DNA of 64,000 nucleotides from Nocardioides daejeonensis. GTDB lineage: Bacteria > Actinomycetota > Actinomycetes > Propionibacteriales > Nocardioidaceae. Location of the stretch: contig NZ_QHKZ01000004.1 of NCBI RefSeq assembly GCF_003194585.1, positions 248,001-312,000 of the forward strand. The letters are read 5' to 3'. The position numbers and the translations under genes were made by a program. The notes beneath the pieces are model-generated. The model was not told the origin of the DNA, did not search any database, and saw only the letters and a list, made by a program, of their open reading frames with translations. Positions 54,129 to 63,458 of the stretch are shown piece after piece (positions within the stretch are counted from its first letter, which is position 1; every line of letters starts with the position of its first letter).

Positions 54129-55099
54129 GCACTCCGCTACGGCTGCTCGCCTTCCTCGCCGCGGCCGTGGTCGCCTTCGGCGCGGCAGCGGGGGTCGGGA
54201 AGGCCGTGGGCCCTCTCGACACCGAGACCGAGAAGCACGGCCACAGCGCCGACTCGTCGGCCACGGGCCACAGTGCCGACTCGTCGGCCACCGGCCACGG
54301 TGCGCACGGGGAGTCCCGCGTCGACGAGGCTCCCGCCGGGCTGAGCTCCAGCGCCGCCGGGCACCGGCTGCAGCTCTCCGCGGAGACCGCGCCCGCCGGG
54401 AAGAGCCGAGCGATCGCCTTCACCATCACCGGCCCTGACGGACGCCCGGTCACCGAGTACGACGTCGTCCACGACAAGCCGCTCCACCTGATCGCGGTCC
54501 TCCGCGACCAGAGCGGGTTCCAGCACGTGCACCCCACGCTCGACGCCCGGGGCACCTGGCACGTGGAGCTCGACCTGACCCCGGGGACGTGGCGGCTCTT
54601 CGCCGACTTCTCCGCACACGGCACGGCGCTCACGCTGGGCACCGACCTCCAGGTCGCTGGCGAGTTCACGCCCGTCCCCGCCGTCGCCGAGTCGCGCACC
54701 GCGCATGTCGACGGGTACGACGTCACCCTGGCCGGCGACCTGACTCCCGGTGCCGACACAGAGCTGACGCTGCGGATCAGCAGGGACGGCGTACCGGTGA
54801 CCGACCTGCAGCCCTATCTGGGTGCCTACGGACACCTCGTCGCGCTGCGGGCCGGCGACCTCGCCTACCTGCACGTGCACCCGGACGGTGCGCCCGGCGA
54901 CGGCGCCACGGAGCCCGGACCCGAGGTCGTCTTCCACACCAGCGTGCCCAGTGAGGGCCGCTACCACCTCTACCTCGACTTCCAGCACGACGGCGTGGTG
55001 CGTACCGCCGCCTTCACGCTGGGGTCTCGACAGGCTCGACCAACGGACAGCCAGGCTCCCACAACGGAGGGGACGCACGATGACGCGCACACCCACTGA
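54125..55099 (+). CDS. Secreted or anchored His-rich protein of the copper operon
   Basis: This 324-residue protein has an N-terminal signal/anchor ([20 protein letters not shown]), a His/Asp/Ser repeat (two GHSADSSAT units near 40-60, then GHGAHGES) and two beta-rich domains with HVHP-type histidines ([17 protein letters not shown]), resembling periplasmic copper- or heavy-metal-handling proteins. The last 25 residues ([12 protein letters not shown] and DDAHTH) seem to be encoded by a dispersed DNA repeat (GTCTCGACAGGCTCGACC). It overlaps copA by 20 bases. Confidence 0.75.
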   Translation: MSTPLRLLAFLAAAVVAFGAAAGVGKAVGPLDTETEKHGHSADSSATGHSADSSATGHGAHGESRVDEAPAGLSSSAAGHRLQLSAETAPAGKSRAIAFTITGPDGRPVTEYDVVHDKPLHLIAVLRDQSGFQHVHPTLDARGTWHVELDLTPGTWRLFADFSAHGTALTLGTDLQVAGEFTPVPAVAESRTAHVDGYDVTLAGDLTPGADTELTLRISRDGVPVTDLQPYLGAYGHLVALRAGDLAYLHVHPDGAPGDGATEPGPEVVFHTSVPSEGRYHLYLDFQHDGVVRTAAFTLGSRQARPTDSQAPTTEGTHDDAHTH

Positions 55100-57341
55100 C
55101 TCCACTCTCGCCGACCAGCAGGTCGAGCTCGCGATCAGCGGGATGACCTGCGCCTCGTGTGCCAACCGGATCGAGCGCAAGCTCAACAAGCTCGACGGCG
55201 TCTCCGCGACCGTCAACTACGCCACCGAGAAGGCGAAGGTCAGCTACGGCGGCGACGTCACTCCCGAGCAGCTGTTGGCGACGGTGGCCGAGGCGGGCTA
55301 CTCGGCCGCGCTGCCGCAGCGCACCGATGCGCCTGACGAGGAGAAGCCCGAGGAGGGAGTCGACCCGCTGTTGCAGCGACTGCTGATCTCCGCCGTACTC
55401 ACGGTGCCGGTGATCGCCATGGCGATGGTGCCCGCGTGGCAGTTCACGAACTGGCAGTGGCTCTCGCTGACCCTGGCCGCACCGGTCGTGGCCTGGGGCG
55501 CCTGGCCGTTCCACAAGGCTGCTTGGACCAACCTGCGCCACGGCACCTCGACGATGGACACGCTGATCTCGCTCGGCACCCTGGCCGCCCTCGGCTGGTC
55601 GCTCTACGCGCTCTTCTGGGGGAGCGCCGGTGAGCCGGGCATGACCCACCCGTTCGAGCTCACCGTGGAGCGCAGCGACGGCGCGGGCAACATCTATCTC
55701 GAGGCCGCCGCCGGCGTGACGACCTTCATCTTGGCCGGCCGCTGGTTCGAGCACCGGGCCAAGCGCCGGGCCGGCTCCGCGCTGCGGGCGCTGCTGGAGC
55801 TCGGTGCCAAGGAGGTCGCCGTCCTCGAGGCGGACGGCAGCGAGGTCATGCGGCCGACCGGCGACCTCGCCGTCGACATGCGCTTCGTGGTCCGGCCGGG
55901 CGAGAAGATCGCCACCGACGGTGTCGTCGAGAGCGGCACCTCCGCCGTCGACGCCTCGATGCTCACCGGCGAGTCGGTGCCGGTCGAGGTCGGCCCAGGC
56001 GATGCCGTGGTCGGGGCCACCGTCAACGCAGGTGGACGGCTGGTCGTGCGGGCCACCCGCGTCGGTGGCGACACCCAGCTCGCCCAGATGGCACGGCTGG
56101 TGGAGGACGCTCAGACCGGCAAGGCTCAGGTGCAGCGACTGGCCGACCGGATCTCCGGCATCTTCGTGCCGATCGTCATCCTGCTCAGCGTGGCCACGCT
56201 CGGCTTCTGGCTCGGCACCGGCAACGGGCTGACGGCGGCCTTCACGGCGGCGGTAGCGGTGCTGATCATCGCCTGCCCGTGCGCCCTGGGCCTGGCCACG
56301 CCGACCGCTCTCATGGTCGGCACCGGGCGCGGCGCCCAACTGGGCATCTTGATCAAGGGCCCCGAGGTCCTGGAGTCCACCCGCCGCGTCGACACCGTCG
56401 TCCTCGACAAGACCGGCACCGTCACCACCGGCGAGATGGCCCTACGTGACGTGATCGCCGCCTCCGGTGAGGATGTCGATCAGGTGCTCCGGATGGCAGG
56501 TGCGCTCGAGTCGGCCTCCGAGCACCCGATCGCCCGGGCGATCGCGGACGCTGCGCGCGCGGCCGGCGATCTGCCGCCGGTGGAGGATTTCGCCAACGTC
56601 GAGGGTCTCGGCGTCCAAGGCGTGGTGCTCGACGGGGAGACCAGCCACGCCGTACTGGTGGGTCGTCCGCGGCTCCTCGAAGAGTGGTCGCAGCACCTCT
56701 CGCCGGAGCTTGAAGCGGCGCTCGAGCGTGCTCGGCATGACGGTGGCACCGCTGTCGCGGTCGGCTGGGACGGCGCTGCCCGCGGCATCGTCGTGGTCGC
56801 CGACGGCGTGAAGCCGACGTCCGCGGAGGCGATCCGTCGGCTGCGTGAGCTGGGACTGCGCCCGGTGCTGCTCACCGGCGACAACCGCACGGTGGCCGAA
56901 GCTGTCGCCGCGGAGGTCGGTATCGACGAGGTGATCGCCGACGTACTGCCGGCCGACAAGGTCGAGGTGGTGCAGCGGTTGCAGGGGGAGGGACGCGTGG
57001 TCGCGATGGTGGGCGACGGCGTCAACGACGCCGCGGCGCTCGCCACGGCCGACCTCGGACTGGCCATGGGCACCGGCACCGACGTGGCGATCGAGGCGAG
57101 CGACCTCACCCTGGTGCGCGGCGACCTCCTGGTCGCGGTCGACGCGATCCGGCTGTCGCGCCGTACCCTCGCGACGATCAAGGGCAACCTGTTCTGGGCG
57201 TTCGCCTACAACGTCGCCGCCCTGCCTCTGGCTGCCGCCGGTCTGCTCAACCCGATGCTCGCCGGCGCCGCGATGGCCTTCTCCTCGGTCTTCGTCGTGA
57301 CCAACAGCCTCCGCCTCCGCGGCTTCCGCTCCGCTCCCTGA
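55080..57341 (+). CDS. copA: Copper-exporting P1B-type ATPase CopA
   Basis: This 753-residue ATPase has an N-terminal metal-binding domain GMTCASC (C24, C27), the intramembrane CPC motif in [14 protein letters not shown], phosphorylation site [10 protein letters not shown], the TGES loop ([10 protein letters not shown]), the HP locus in SEHPIARA and the hinge [10 protein letters not shown]. The CPC plus the terminal [16 protein letters not shown] marks a Cu(I) exporter (P1B-1). It starts inside the preceding gene (ATG 55080) and is controlled by CsoR. A large inverted-repeat region follows the stop. Confidence 0.95.
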   Translation: MTRTPTDSTLADQQVELAISGMTCASCANRIERKLNKLDGVSATVNYATEKAKVSYGGDVTPEQLLATVAEAGYSAALPQRTDAPDEEKPEEGVDPLLQRLLISAVLTVPVIAMAMVPAWQFTNWQWLSLTLAAPVVAWGAWPFHKAAWTNLRHGTSTMDTLISLGTLAALGWSLYALFWGSAGEPGMTHPFELTVERSDGAGNIYLEAAAGVTTFILAGRWFEHRAKRRAGSALRALLELGAKEVAVLEADGSEVMRPTGDLAVDMRFVVRPGEKIATDGVVESGTSAVDASMLTGESVPVEVGPGDAVVGATVNAGGRLVVRATRVGGDTQLAQMARLVEDAQTGKAQVQRLADRISGIFVPIVILLSVATLGFWLGTGNGLTAAFTAAVAVLIIACPCALGLATPTALMVGTGRGAQLGILIKGPEVLESTRRVDTVVLDKTGTVTTGEMALRDVIAASGEDVDQVLRMAGALESASEHPIARAIADAARAAGDLPPVEDFANVEGLGVQGVVLDGETSHAVLVGRPRLLEEWSQHLSPELEAALERARHDGGTAVAVGWDGAARGIVVVADGVKPTSAEAIRRLRELGLRPVLLTGDNRTVAEAVAAEVGIDEVIADVLPADKVEVVQRLQGEGRVVAMVGDGVNDAAALATADLGLAMGTGTDVAIEASDLTLVRGDLLVAVDAIRLSRRTLATIKGNLFWAFAYNVAALPLAAAGLLNPMLAGAAMAFSSVFVVTNSLRLRGFRSAP

Positions 57342-57344
57342 GGT

Positions 57345-57489
57345 GTCGAAACGCCAGCTTCAGCGTGTTGAGACGCCAGGATGAGTAGGTTGAGACGCCA
57401 GCTTCAGCGGAGAGGGAACCTCTCAGCTCCTGAAGCTGGCGAATGAACCTATCGAAACTGGCGTCTCAACACGCTAGAACTGGCACTTC
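57345..57489. repeat. Nested inverted-repeat intergenic element
   Basis: A 17-bp perfect inverted repeat (57363-57379 and 57458-57474; arm GCGTGTTGAGACGCCAG) encloses a second 12-bp pair CGCCAGCTTCAG/CTGAAGCTGGCG (57396-57407, 57430-57441). Inside lies a 6-bp GAGAGG-gaa-CCTCTC hairpin. Truncated copies of GAGACGCCAG(CTTCAG) occur before and after. It could terminate copA and may be a mobile-repeat relic. Confidence 0.7.
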
Positions 57490-57496
57490 GGCGGGG

Positions 57497-58660
57497 ATGA
57501 TGACTACCACGGACAGTCGCTTCAGGCTCACGCCCATGCGTCCGCGCGACCCGCTCGAGCCGGTACGCGCGGCCTCCAGCCTGGAGCTCTTCTTCGACCT
57601 GGTCTTCGTGATCGCGGTCTCCATCGCCGCGGGGCAGCTCCACCATGCGATGACCGAGGGGCACGCGCTGGAGGGCCTGCGCTCCTATGCCGTGGTCTTC
57701 TTCGGTATCTGGTGGGCGTGGATGAACTTCACCTGGTTCGCCACCTCCTTCGACACCGACGACTGGCTCTACCGCGTGGTCACCTTCGTCCAGATGGGCG
57801 GCGTGCTGGTCTTGGCGGCCGGCGTCGAGCCGGCGTTCGTCGACGGCGACTTCACCGTGCTCGTGCTCGCGTACGTCGTCATGCGGGTGGCCATGGTCGC
57901 GCAGTGGCTGCGGGCCTCGCGGAGAGCTGGCCCGGCGCGGGAGGCCACGCTCCGGTACGCCGGCGGCATCGCCCTGGTGCAGGTGCTGTGGCTGGGCATG
58001 CTGCTCCTCGACGGCCCGATCGCAACGGTGGTGCTGGTGGGGCTGATCGCCGCGGAGATCAGTGTGCCGGTGCTGGCCGAACGCCGTGGCCAGACGCCCT
58101 GGCACGCTCACCACATCACCGAGCGGTACGGCTGCTTCACGTTGATCCTGCTCGGAGAGAGCCTGCTGGCCTCGGCGACCGCGATCATCGGGGCACTGCA
58201 CGCCGAGGAGGAGCTCACCGGCCTGATCGCCATCGCGGTGCTCACCCTCGTCGTGACGGCCGCACTCTGGTGGGTCTACTTCTGGCCGCCGCACCACGAG
58301 TCGATCGGCGCCCTCAAGGACTCCCTCAGCTATGGCTACGGCCACTACTTCGTCTTCGCGGCGGCCGGTGCCTTCTCGGCGGGCGTCGAGGTCGAGATCG
58401 ACGTGCTCACCGGGCACAGCGCGCTCGACGAGCTTGCGGCCTCCTTCACCGTGACGGTGCCGATCGCGGTGTTCCTGCTCGGAGTCTGGCTGGTGGCGAT
58501 CAGGAAGTCCGGCGACCGGGTGGTCGACCTTGCGGTGCTCGCGGCGGCCGCGCTGGTGCTCCTCGATCCGCTCATCCCGATCCCGTTCGCCATCACGGCT
58601 GTCGTGATGGCCGCGTTGGTCGCGGTCCTGGTCGTGCGTGAGGTGCGCGCTCCCGACTGA
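57497..58660 (+). CDS. ltrA: Low-temperature-requirement protein A (LtrA)
   Basis: This 387-residue membrane protein starts after the repeat element and has the LtrA hallmark ELFFDLVFVIAVSIAAGQLHH near residue 33, GIWWAWMNFTWFATSFDTDD, and WHAHHITERYGCFTLILLGES near 195, with about ten hydrophobic helices. Its molecular function is unknown; Listeria LtrA is needed for growth at low temperature. ATG at 57497 was chosen; ATG at 57500 is equally possible. Confidence 0.88.
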   Translation: MMTTTDSRFRLTPMRPRDPLEPVRAASSLELFFDLVFVIAVSIAAGQLHHAMTEGHALEGLRSYAVVFFGIWWAWMNFTWFATSFDTDDWLYRVVTFVQMGGVLVLAAGVEPAFVDGDFTVLVLAYVVMRVAMVAQWLRASRRAGPAREATLRYAGGIALVQVLWLGMLLLDGPIATVVLVGLIAAEISVPVLAERRGQTPWHAHHITERYGCFTLILLGESLLASATAIIGALHAEEELTGLIAIAVLTLVVTAALWWVYFWPPHHESIGALKDSLSYGYGHYFVFAAAGAFSAGVEVEIDVLTGHSALDELAASFTVTVPIAVFLLGVWLVAIRKSGDRVVDLAVLAAAALVLLDPLIPIPFAITAVVMAALVAVLVVREVRAPD

Positions 58661-58728
58661 CCGACGTCACATCCGCCCGACGCCGACCGTCAACGAGGTG
58701 ACAGATCCGGAACCAGAAGGAGAAGCAG

Positions 58729-59046
58729 ATGTTCCAGAGCATGGTGATCCCCGTGGCCGACGTGGAGGCTGCCAAGAAGGTGTACGGCGCCCTGGCCGGC
58801 GAGCCGCACACCGACACGCCGTACTACGTCGGCTACAACGTCGACGGGTTCGAGCTCGCGCTCACGCCCGACAACGGCGTCGGCGCGCCGGTGCTGCACG
58901 CGGACGTCGCCGACTTCGATGCCGCTCGGGAGCGACTGCTTGCCGCGGGGGCCACGGAGAAGGTCGCCCCGAAGGAGGTCGCTCCCGGCGTCCGCATCTG
59001 TGTGCTCGCCGACCCGAGCGGGAACCCGATCGGCCTGCGCGGCTGA
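58729..59046 (+). CDS. VOC-family (glyoxalase-like) protein
   Basis: This 105-residue single VOC module has the beta-alpha-beta-beta-beta pattern MFQSMVIPVADVEAAKKVYG, then LTPDNGVGAPVLHADV and the closing VLADPSGNPIGLRG. It would dimerise to form a metal site (H57-type HADV and E in FELAL). Substrate unknown; it may belong to a dioxygenase or resistance branch. It lies 69 bases after ltrA and 60 before the second CsoR box. Confidence 0.87.
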   Translation: MFQSMVIPVADVEAAKKVYGALAGEPHTDTPYYVGYNVDGFELALTPDNGVGAPVLHADVADFDAARERLLAAGATEKVAPKEVAPGVRICVLADPSGNPIGLRG

Positions 59047-59058
59047 CGCTTGCCCTAG

Positions 59059-59076
59059 ATACCCCCTAGGGGTACC
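59059..59076 (+). promoter_or_regulatory. Second CsoR-type operator
   Basis: TACCCC-CTA-GGGGTA (59060-59074) is closely related to the csoR box and lies 33 bp before the DUF4396 gene. This ties the next genes to copper control. Confidence 0.6.
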
Positions 59077-59106
59077 TTGGTCTTTGACTGGACCGAGGAG
59101 GACGCC

Positions 59107-59682
59107 GTGAACCCACGGAACCGGATGGCTGCCAGCGCGACGCTGCACTGCCTGACTGGCTGCGCTATCGGGGAGATCCTCGGCCTGATGGTCGGTACGG
59201 CGCTGGGGTGGAGCAATGCTCAAACCATCCCGTTGGCGGTCGGACTCGCCTTCCTCTTCGGCTACGGACTCTCCACCCTGCCACTGCTGCGGGTCGGCGT
59301 CGGTTTCGGCGCCGCCCTGAGCGTGGTCTTCGCCGCCGACACACTCTCCATCCTCGCGATGGAGGTGGTCGACAACGTGGTGATGGCGGTGATCCCCGGC
59401 GCGATGGATGCGGGTCTGGTCAATCCGGTCTTCTGGCTGAGCATGATGCTGGCCCTGACCACCGCCTTCGCCGCCGCCTTCCCGGTCAACCGCTACCTCA
59501 TCGACCGGGGCAGAGGCCATGCGCTCACGCACCGACTCCACGAGGACCAGCGCCACGAGGACCAGCACCACGAGGACCAGCACCACGAGGACCAGGGCCG
59601 CGCGAGCCACGAGCAGGCCGGTCACGATCACCGGACCGGTGGCGGAGCGCAGCAGGCGGACCACCACCACGAGCACCACTGA
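59107..59682 (+). CDS. DUF4396 membrane protein with His-rich tail
   Basis: This 191-residue protein has four to five membrane helices (LHCLTGCAIGEILGLMVGTA, IPLAVGLAFLFGYGLSTLPLL, VVFAADTLSILAMEVV, FWLSMMLALTTAFAAAFP) with C-x3-C in the first helix, as in DUF4396 proteins. The tail is a histidine/glutamate repeat (HEDQ units near 156-170) ending in QADHHHEHH, a likely metal-binding region. GTG at 59107 has a GAGGAGG site and a CsoR box. It is probably a copper or heavy-metal accessory protein. Confidence 0.87.
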   Translation: MNPRNRMAASATLHCLTGCAIGEILGLMVGTALGWSNAQTIPLAVGLAFLFGYGLSTLPLLRVGVGFGAALSVVFAADTLSILAMEVVDNVVMAVIPGAMDAGLVNPVFWLSMMLALTTAFAAAFPVNRYLIDRGRGHALTHRLHEDQRHEDQHHEDQHHEDQGRASHEQAGHDHRTGGGAQQADHHHEHH

Positions 59683-59692
59683 GGAGGCTGCG

Positions 59693-59833
59693 ATGAACAC
59701 GAATGTCCTCGCCGCGGCTCTGATCGGCTTCATGCTGGGCGGCTTGACCGTCTCGATCGCGGCCGAGCTGGAGTCGGACGATCGGTCCGACTCGCCGAGG
59801 CACGGTGCAGTGATCCAGGCTCTTCACCCATGA
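59693..59833 (+). CDS. Small membrane protein, 46 aa
   Basis: This short gene encodes a single hydrophobic helix (NVLAAALIGFMLGGLTVSI, residues 4-22) and a charged tail (LESDDRSDSPRHG). GAGGAGG precedes the ATG. It is in the copper-linked operon and overlaps the next gene (ATGA). Function unknown. Confidence 0.75.
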   Translation: MNTNVLAAALIGFMLGGLTVSIAAELESDDRSDSPRHGAVIQALHP

Positions 59834-60231
59834 GGTCGACGCGGCCGATCTGGCGGTACGGCCTCGTCATCGTGGCGCTTCTGGCCGGCCTGTTCGGCAT
59901 GCATGCGCTCTCTGGCGCTCCCGGCGCCGGGCCGAGTGCCGCTGGTCACCACCTGACCGCCTCGCCGTGGTCGACGCAGCATGATTCCGGGGTCGCGTCT
60001 TCGGCCCGGCCCGAGGCGCCCCAGCGGCACGGCGATCAGGGGCTGGCGAACGCGTGCCTGGCGGCGCTCTGCGTGGCGGTCTTGTTCTTCGCGGCTCTCG
60101 CGTTTCGCCGGCGGATCAGGCGATGGTGGGTGTTGCTCCCACGGGAGGGCCGTAGGGGACGTCGACTGGCGACGTACCTCCTCGCCGCGGGCCCTCCGGC
60201 TGTCTGGCGCTTCTCGGTGATCCGCTGCTGA
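59830..60231 (+). CDS. DUF6153-like membrane protein
   Basis: This 133-residue protein has two hydrophobic segments (YGLVIVALLAGLFGMHAL at 10-27 and ACLAALCVAVLFFAALAF near 74-91), a His-containing loop between them (HH and H in GHHLTASPWSTQHDSG) and a basic C-terminus. It resembles the small DUF6153 proteins found with DUF305 genes in actinobacterial copper clusters. It overlaps the preceding gene by four bases. Confidence 0.7.
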   Translation: MRSTRPIWRYGLVIVALLAGLFGMHALSGAPGAGPSAAGHHLTASPWSTQHDSGVASSARPEAPQRHGDQGLANACLAALCVAVLFFAALAFRRRIRRWWVLLPREGRRGRRLATYLLAAGPPAVWRFSVIRC

Positions 60232-60279
60232 GCGGCCGGCTCACGCAGACGACCACCACGCCTACTGAGGAGAAGCAGC

Positions 60280-60906
60280 ATGCAGAAACGAAATATCCGA
60301 CGCGCCCTGGCGGCGGTCGGCATCCTGGCGGTCCTCGTACCCGCTGCGGCATGCGGTGCGGATGACGAGCCGTCCGATGCGCCGCGCAACAGCGCCGAGC
60401 CCAACCAGGCGGATGTGGACTTCGCCACCGACATGATCCAGCACCATGCTCAGGCGCTCTCCATGGTCGACCTGACCCGAGGTCGCGACATCGACGATGC
60501 CTTCGGCGAGCTCGTGGAGGGGATCCAAGCCGCGCAGGCGCCGGAGATCGAGACCATGACCACCTGGCTGACCGCCTGGGGTGAGGAGGTGCCGGCCACG
60601 ATGCGCGATCACGTCAACTCCGGCCATGGCTCGGAGCCTGGCGCTGGCATGGAGGGCATGGACCATGAGATGGCTGAGATGCCCGGAATGATGACGGCAG
60701 AGCAGATGCAGGCGCTCGGCAATGCCTCCGACGCGGAGTTCGAAGAGCTCTGGATCACGATGATGATCGAGCACCACGAGGGTGCGGTCGCCATGGCGCA
60801 GGCCGAGGTTGATGGCGGAAGGTTCGGGCCTGCCCGTGAGCTCGCCCAGGCGATCGTCGATGGCCAGCAACGTGAGATCGATGAAATGCGGGCGATGCTG
60901 GAGTAG
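60280..60906 (+). CDS. DUF305 lipoprotein, putative metal-binding
   Basis: This 208-residue lipoprotein has a signal with the lipobox-like VPAAAC (C25) and the paired DUF305 motifs DMIQHHAQALSMVDLT and MMIEHHEGAVAMAQAEV, each ending in His-His. A Met/His-rich stretch (GAGMEGMDHEMAEMPGMM) near 128-145 suits Cu(I) binding. DUF305 proteins are ferritin-like and are often near copper genes. It is the last member of the CsoR-linked series. Confidence 0.88.
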   Translation: MQKRNIRRALAAVGILAVLVPAAACGADDEPSDAPRNSAEPNQADVDFATDMIQHHAQALSMVDLTRGRDIDDAFGELVEGIQAAQAPEIETMTTWLTAWGEEVPATMRDHVNSGHGSEPGAGMEGMDHEMAEMPGMMTAEQMQALGNASDAEFEELWITMMIEHHEGAVAMAQAEVDGGRFGPARELAQAIVDGQQREIDEMRAMLE

Positions 60907-60998
60907 GAGGAGCGGACCGGCTGCCGGCGACCGATGAGTCCGGCGCCGGCCGCTGGTCCATCCAGCACACGGGGATCACCTACGAACGAGAGGCAACC

Positions 60999-61556
60999 AT
61001 GCGCCCGATCATCGTCACCGAGTTCATCACCGTCGACGGCGTCATCGACTCGCCCGGCGGCGGCGACCACCCGCATGCCGGCTGGACGTTCCAGGATGTG
61101 CCGTTCGTCGAGGAGGCCTACGAACTCAAGGGTCGTGAGATGGAGGCAGCCACCGCGCTCCTCTTCGGCCGGGTCAGCCACGACGAGTTCGCGCCGGTAT
61201 GGCCGTCGATGGAGGAGTTCGCGACCTACAACGCGATGCCGAAGTACGTCGTCTCGTCGACGCTCGCCGGCTCGGAGTGGAACAACACCCACGTGCTGCG
61301 CAGCCTCGACGAGGTGGCTGCGCTGAAGGAGACCGACGGCGGGGAGATCCACGTCCACGGCAGTGCCACGCTCGCCCAGGGCCTGGCTGCAGCCGGCCTG
61401 GTCGACCGCTACCACCTGCTGGAGTTCCCGATCGTCCTCGGCTCCGGGAAGCGGCTCTTCGCGGACGGCGCCAAGCAGAAGCTGGACCTGGTGGAGCAGA
61501 CCTCCTACAGCAACGGCATCCGCCTTGCGGTGTACGCCGTCGCGCGCGACCACTGA
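60999..61556 (+). CDS. Dihydrofolate-reductase-like (RibD C-terminal) protein
   Basis: This 185-residue protein has the RibD_C fold: TEFITVDGVIDSPGG at 6-20, LLFGRVSHDEF near 51, KYVVSSTLAGSEWNNT near 78, and VHGSATLAQGLAAAGLVD near 117, with LVEQTSYSNGIRLAVYA at the end. It should use NADPH to reduce a pterin- or flavin-like compound. ATG at 60999 is preceded by GAGAGGC. No operon partner is obvious. Confidence 0.87.
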   Translation: MRPIIVTEFITVDGVIDSPGGGDHPHAGWTFQDVPFVEEAYELKGREMEAATALLFGRVSHDEFAPVWPSMEEFATYNAMPKYVVSSTLAGSEWNNTHVLRSLDEVAALKETDGGEIHVHGSATLAQGLAAAGLVDRYHLLEFPIVLGSGKRLFADGAKQKLDLVEQTSYSNGIRLAVYAVARDH

Positions 61557-61578
61557 GATCCGTCGGCGCTCCGCTGAA

Positions 61579-61926
61579 CTAGGCCGGCGCGCGCTGACCG
61601 ATCAGCGTGCGCAGCAGCGCCGCCGTCCCGGCCCACAGACCGAAGGTCAGGGTGCCGATCACTGGTCCGATCGCAAGGCCGGCCCAGGAAGGCGTGGTCC
61701 CCGGCATCCAGAGCAGTCCGATCCACACCAGCGCGGCAGCCAGCCAGAGCCCGTACAGCGTCGGCCCCACCCGGTCGGCGTGCGCCAGGAACGAGCAGCC
61801 GAGGATCACGTAGACGATCGCGATCGCCACCAACGGCCAGCCCAGCTGCATGCCGAACGTCGCGCCACCGATCCACAGCGCTCCGCTGCCGCCGTAGGCC
61901 AGCCAGATGCCCTGCCTCCTGGTCAT
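61579..61926 (-). CDS. Small polytopic membrane protein
   Basis: This 115-residue protein has four hydrophobic helices (GIWLAYGGSGALWIGGATFGM, VAIAIVYVILGCSFLAHA, LYGLWLAAALVWIGLLW, IGPVIGTLTFGLWAGTAAL). No family is recognised. It is divergent from the benE gene with only 41 bp between them. Confidence 0.65.
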   Translation of the reverse strand: MTRRQGIWLAYGGSGALWIGGATFGMQLGWPLVAIAIVYVILGCSFLAHADRVGPTLYGLWLAAALVWIGLLWMPGTTPSWAGLAIGPVIGTLTFGLWAGTAALLRTLIGQRAPA

Positions 61927-61967
61927 GCCTCAGTCTCCCATCCGTGCCCGCGGACTACGGTGCCCCT

Positions 61968-63161
61968 GTGCAGAGCAGCCGCAGCCAGCCCGTCGTCGCC
62001 GGCATCCTCACCGCCCTGGTCGGCTTCACCAGCTCCTTCGCGGTGGTGCTTGCCGGACTGACCGCCGTCGGCGCGACTCCGGCGCAGGCGGCCAGCGGAC
62101 TGGCTGTGCTCTGCGTGACCCAGGCGCTGGGGATGCTCTGGCTGGTACGCCGCCACCGCATCCCCCTGACGTTGGCCTGGTCGACGCCGGGCGCGGCCCT
62201 CTTGGCCGGCACCGGCGTGGTGGACGGCGGTTGGCCCGCCGCAGTGGGAGCGTTCCTCGTCGTCGGCGTGCTGATCCTGCTCACCGCGCTCTGGCCCAGG
62301 CTGGGAGACCTGATCGGAGCCATCCCGACACCGATCGCCCAGGCGATGCTGGCCGGCGTACTCGTGCCGCTCTGCCTTGCCCCCGTGCTGGCCCTCGTCG
62401 ACGAGCCGCTCCTCGTCACGCCGGTCGTGCTGACCTGGCTGGTGCTTCTCAGGCTGGCTCCGAAGGCAGCAGTCCCGACGGCCTTCGTCGTCGCACTGGC
62501 GGTGATCGCCTTCTGGGCCGGCGAGCATGACGGCATTGCGGGCGGCTGGCTGCCGACGGTGGAAGGCACCGTGCCCGGCCTCAGCGTCGGCGCGGTGCTC
62601 GGCATCGCCCTGCCCCTGTACGTCGTCACGATGGCCTCGCAGAACGTGCCCGGCGTCGCGGTGATGGCGAGCTACGGCTACCGGGTGCCGTGGCGGGAGA
62701 CGATGACCGTCACCGGACTCGGCACCTTGGGCGGCGCCGTCGCGGGCGGTCACGCGATCAACCTTGCGGCGATCACGGCCGCCCTGGCTGCCAACCCCGA
62801 GGCCGACCCGGATCCGAAGCGGCGGTGGATCGCCTCCGAGACCGCTGCCTGGGTCTACCTGCTGCTGGCCCTGCTCTCAGTGGCCCTGACCAGCCTGGCC
62901 ACCTCGGCGCCTGCCGGCCTGATCGAGACGGTGGCCGGACTCGCCCTGCTGGGGACGCTCGGCGCGAGCCTGGCGGCCGCGACCTCGGCGAGCGAGGGCC
63001 GCGAGGCGGCGGTGGTGACCTTCCTCGTCGCAGCCAGCGGCGTCACCGTCGCGGGGATCGGTGCTGCCTTCTGGGGCTTGGTGGCTGGTCTGATCACCCA
63101 CCTGGTGCTCCAACGCCACGCGGCGGCGTTGCCGCAGGCTCGCGCGCCCGAGGCAGACTGA
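61968..63161 (+). CDS. benE: BenE-family benzoate/H+ symporter
   Basis: This 397-residue transporter shows the BenE signature: GILTALVGFTSSFAVVLAGL at about 9-28, TLAWSTPGAALLAGTG near 65-80, and TMASQNVPGVAVMASYGY near 220. Twelve membrane helices are predicted. Benzoate import suits the aromatic-degradation genes elsewhere in the window. GTG at 61968 was chosen. The gene is followed after five bases by a DUF1905 protein. Confidence 0.92.
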   Translation: MQSSRSQPVVAGILTALVGFTSSFAVVLAGLTAVGATPAQAASGLAVLCVTQALGMLWLVRRHRIPLTLAWSTPGAALLAGTGVVDGGWPAAVGAFLVVGVLILLTALWPRLGDLIGAIPTPIAQAMLAGVLVPLCLAPVLALVDEPLLVTPVVLTWLVLLRLAPKAAVPTAFVVALAVIAFWAGEHDGIAGGWLPTVEGTVPGLSVGAVLGIALPLYVVTMASQNVPGVAVMASYGYRVPWRETMTVTGLGTLGGAVAGGHAINLAAITAALAANPEADPDPKRRWIASETAAWVYLLLALLSVALTSLATSAPAGLIETVAGLALLGTLGASLAAATSASEGREAAVVTFLVAASGVTVAGIGAAFWGLVAGLITHLVLQRHAAALPQARAPEAD

Positions 63162-63166
63162 GGGCC

Positions 63167-63454
63167 GTGGAGTTCGAGTTCACGGCGGAAGCGTTCGAGT
63201 GGCGTGGGCCGGCGCCGTACCTGTTCGTCGCCCTGCCCGAGGAGGACGCCGCCGATCTGCGCGAGGTGGCGGCCGAACTCACCTACGGATGGGGTGTGAT
63301 CCCGGTCCGGGCGCGGATCGGGGAGACCGAGTTCACCACCTCGCTCTTTCCGAAGGACGGCGGCTACCTGCTCGGCATCAAGGTGGCGGTGCAGCGTGCC
63401 GAAGGCGTCGCTGAGGGCGACCGCGTCGACGTCGCGCTCACTGCCGGGGGCTGA
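63167..63454 (+). CDS. DUF1905 protein
   Basis: This 95-residue protein starts VEFEFTAEAFEWRGPAPYLF and has the DUF1905 core GWGVIPVRARIGETEFTTSLFP and GYLLGIKVAVQRAEGV. Members are small beta-rich proteins of unknown function. It is five bases downstream of benE and likely co-transcribed. Confidence 0.87.
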   Translation: MEFEFTAEAFEWRGPAPYLFVALPEEDAADLREVAAELTYGWGVIPVRARIGETEFTTSLFPKDGGYLLGIKVAVQRAEGVAEGDRVDVALTAGG

Positions 63455-63458
63455 GCCC

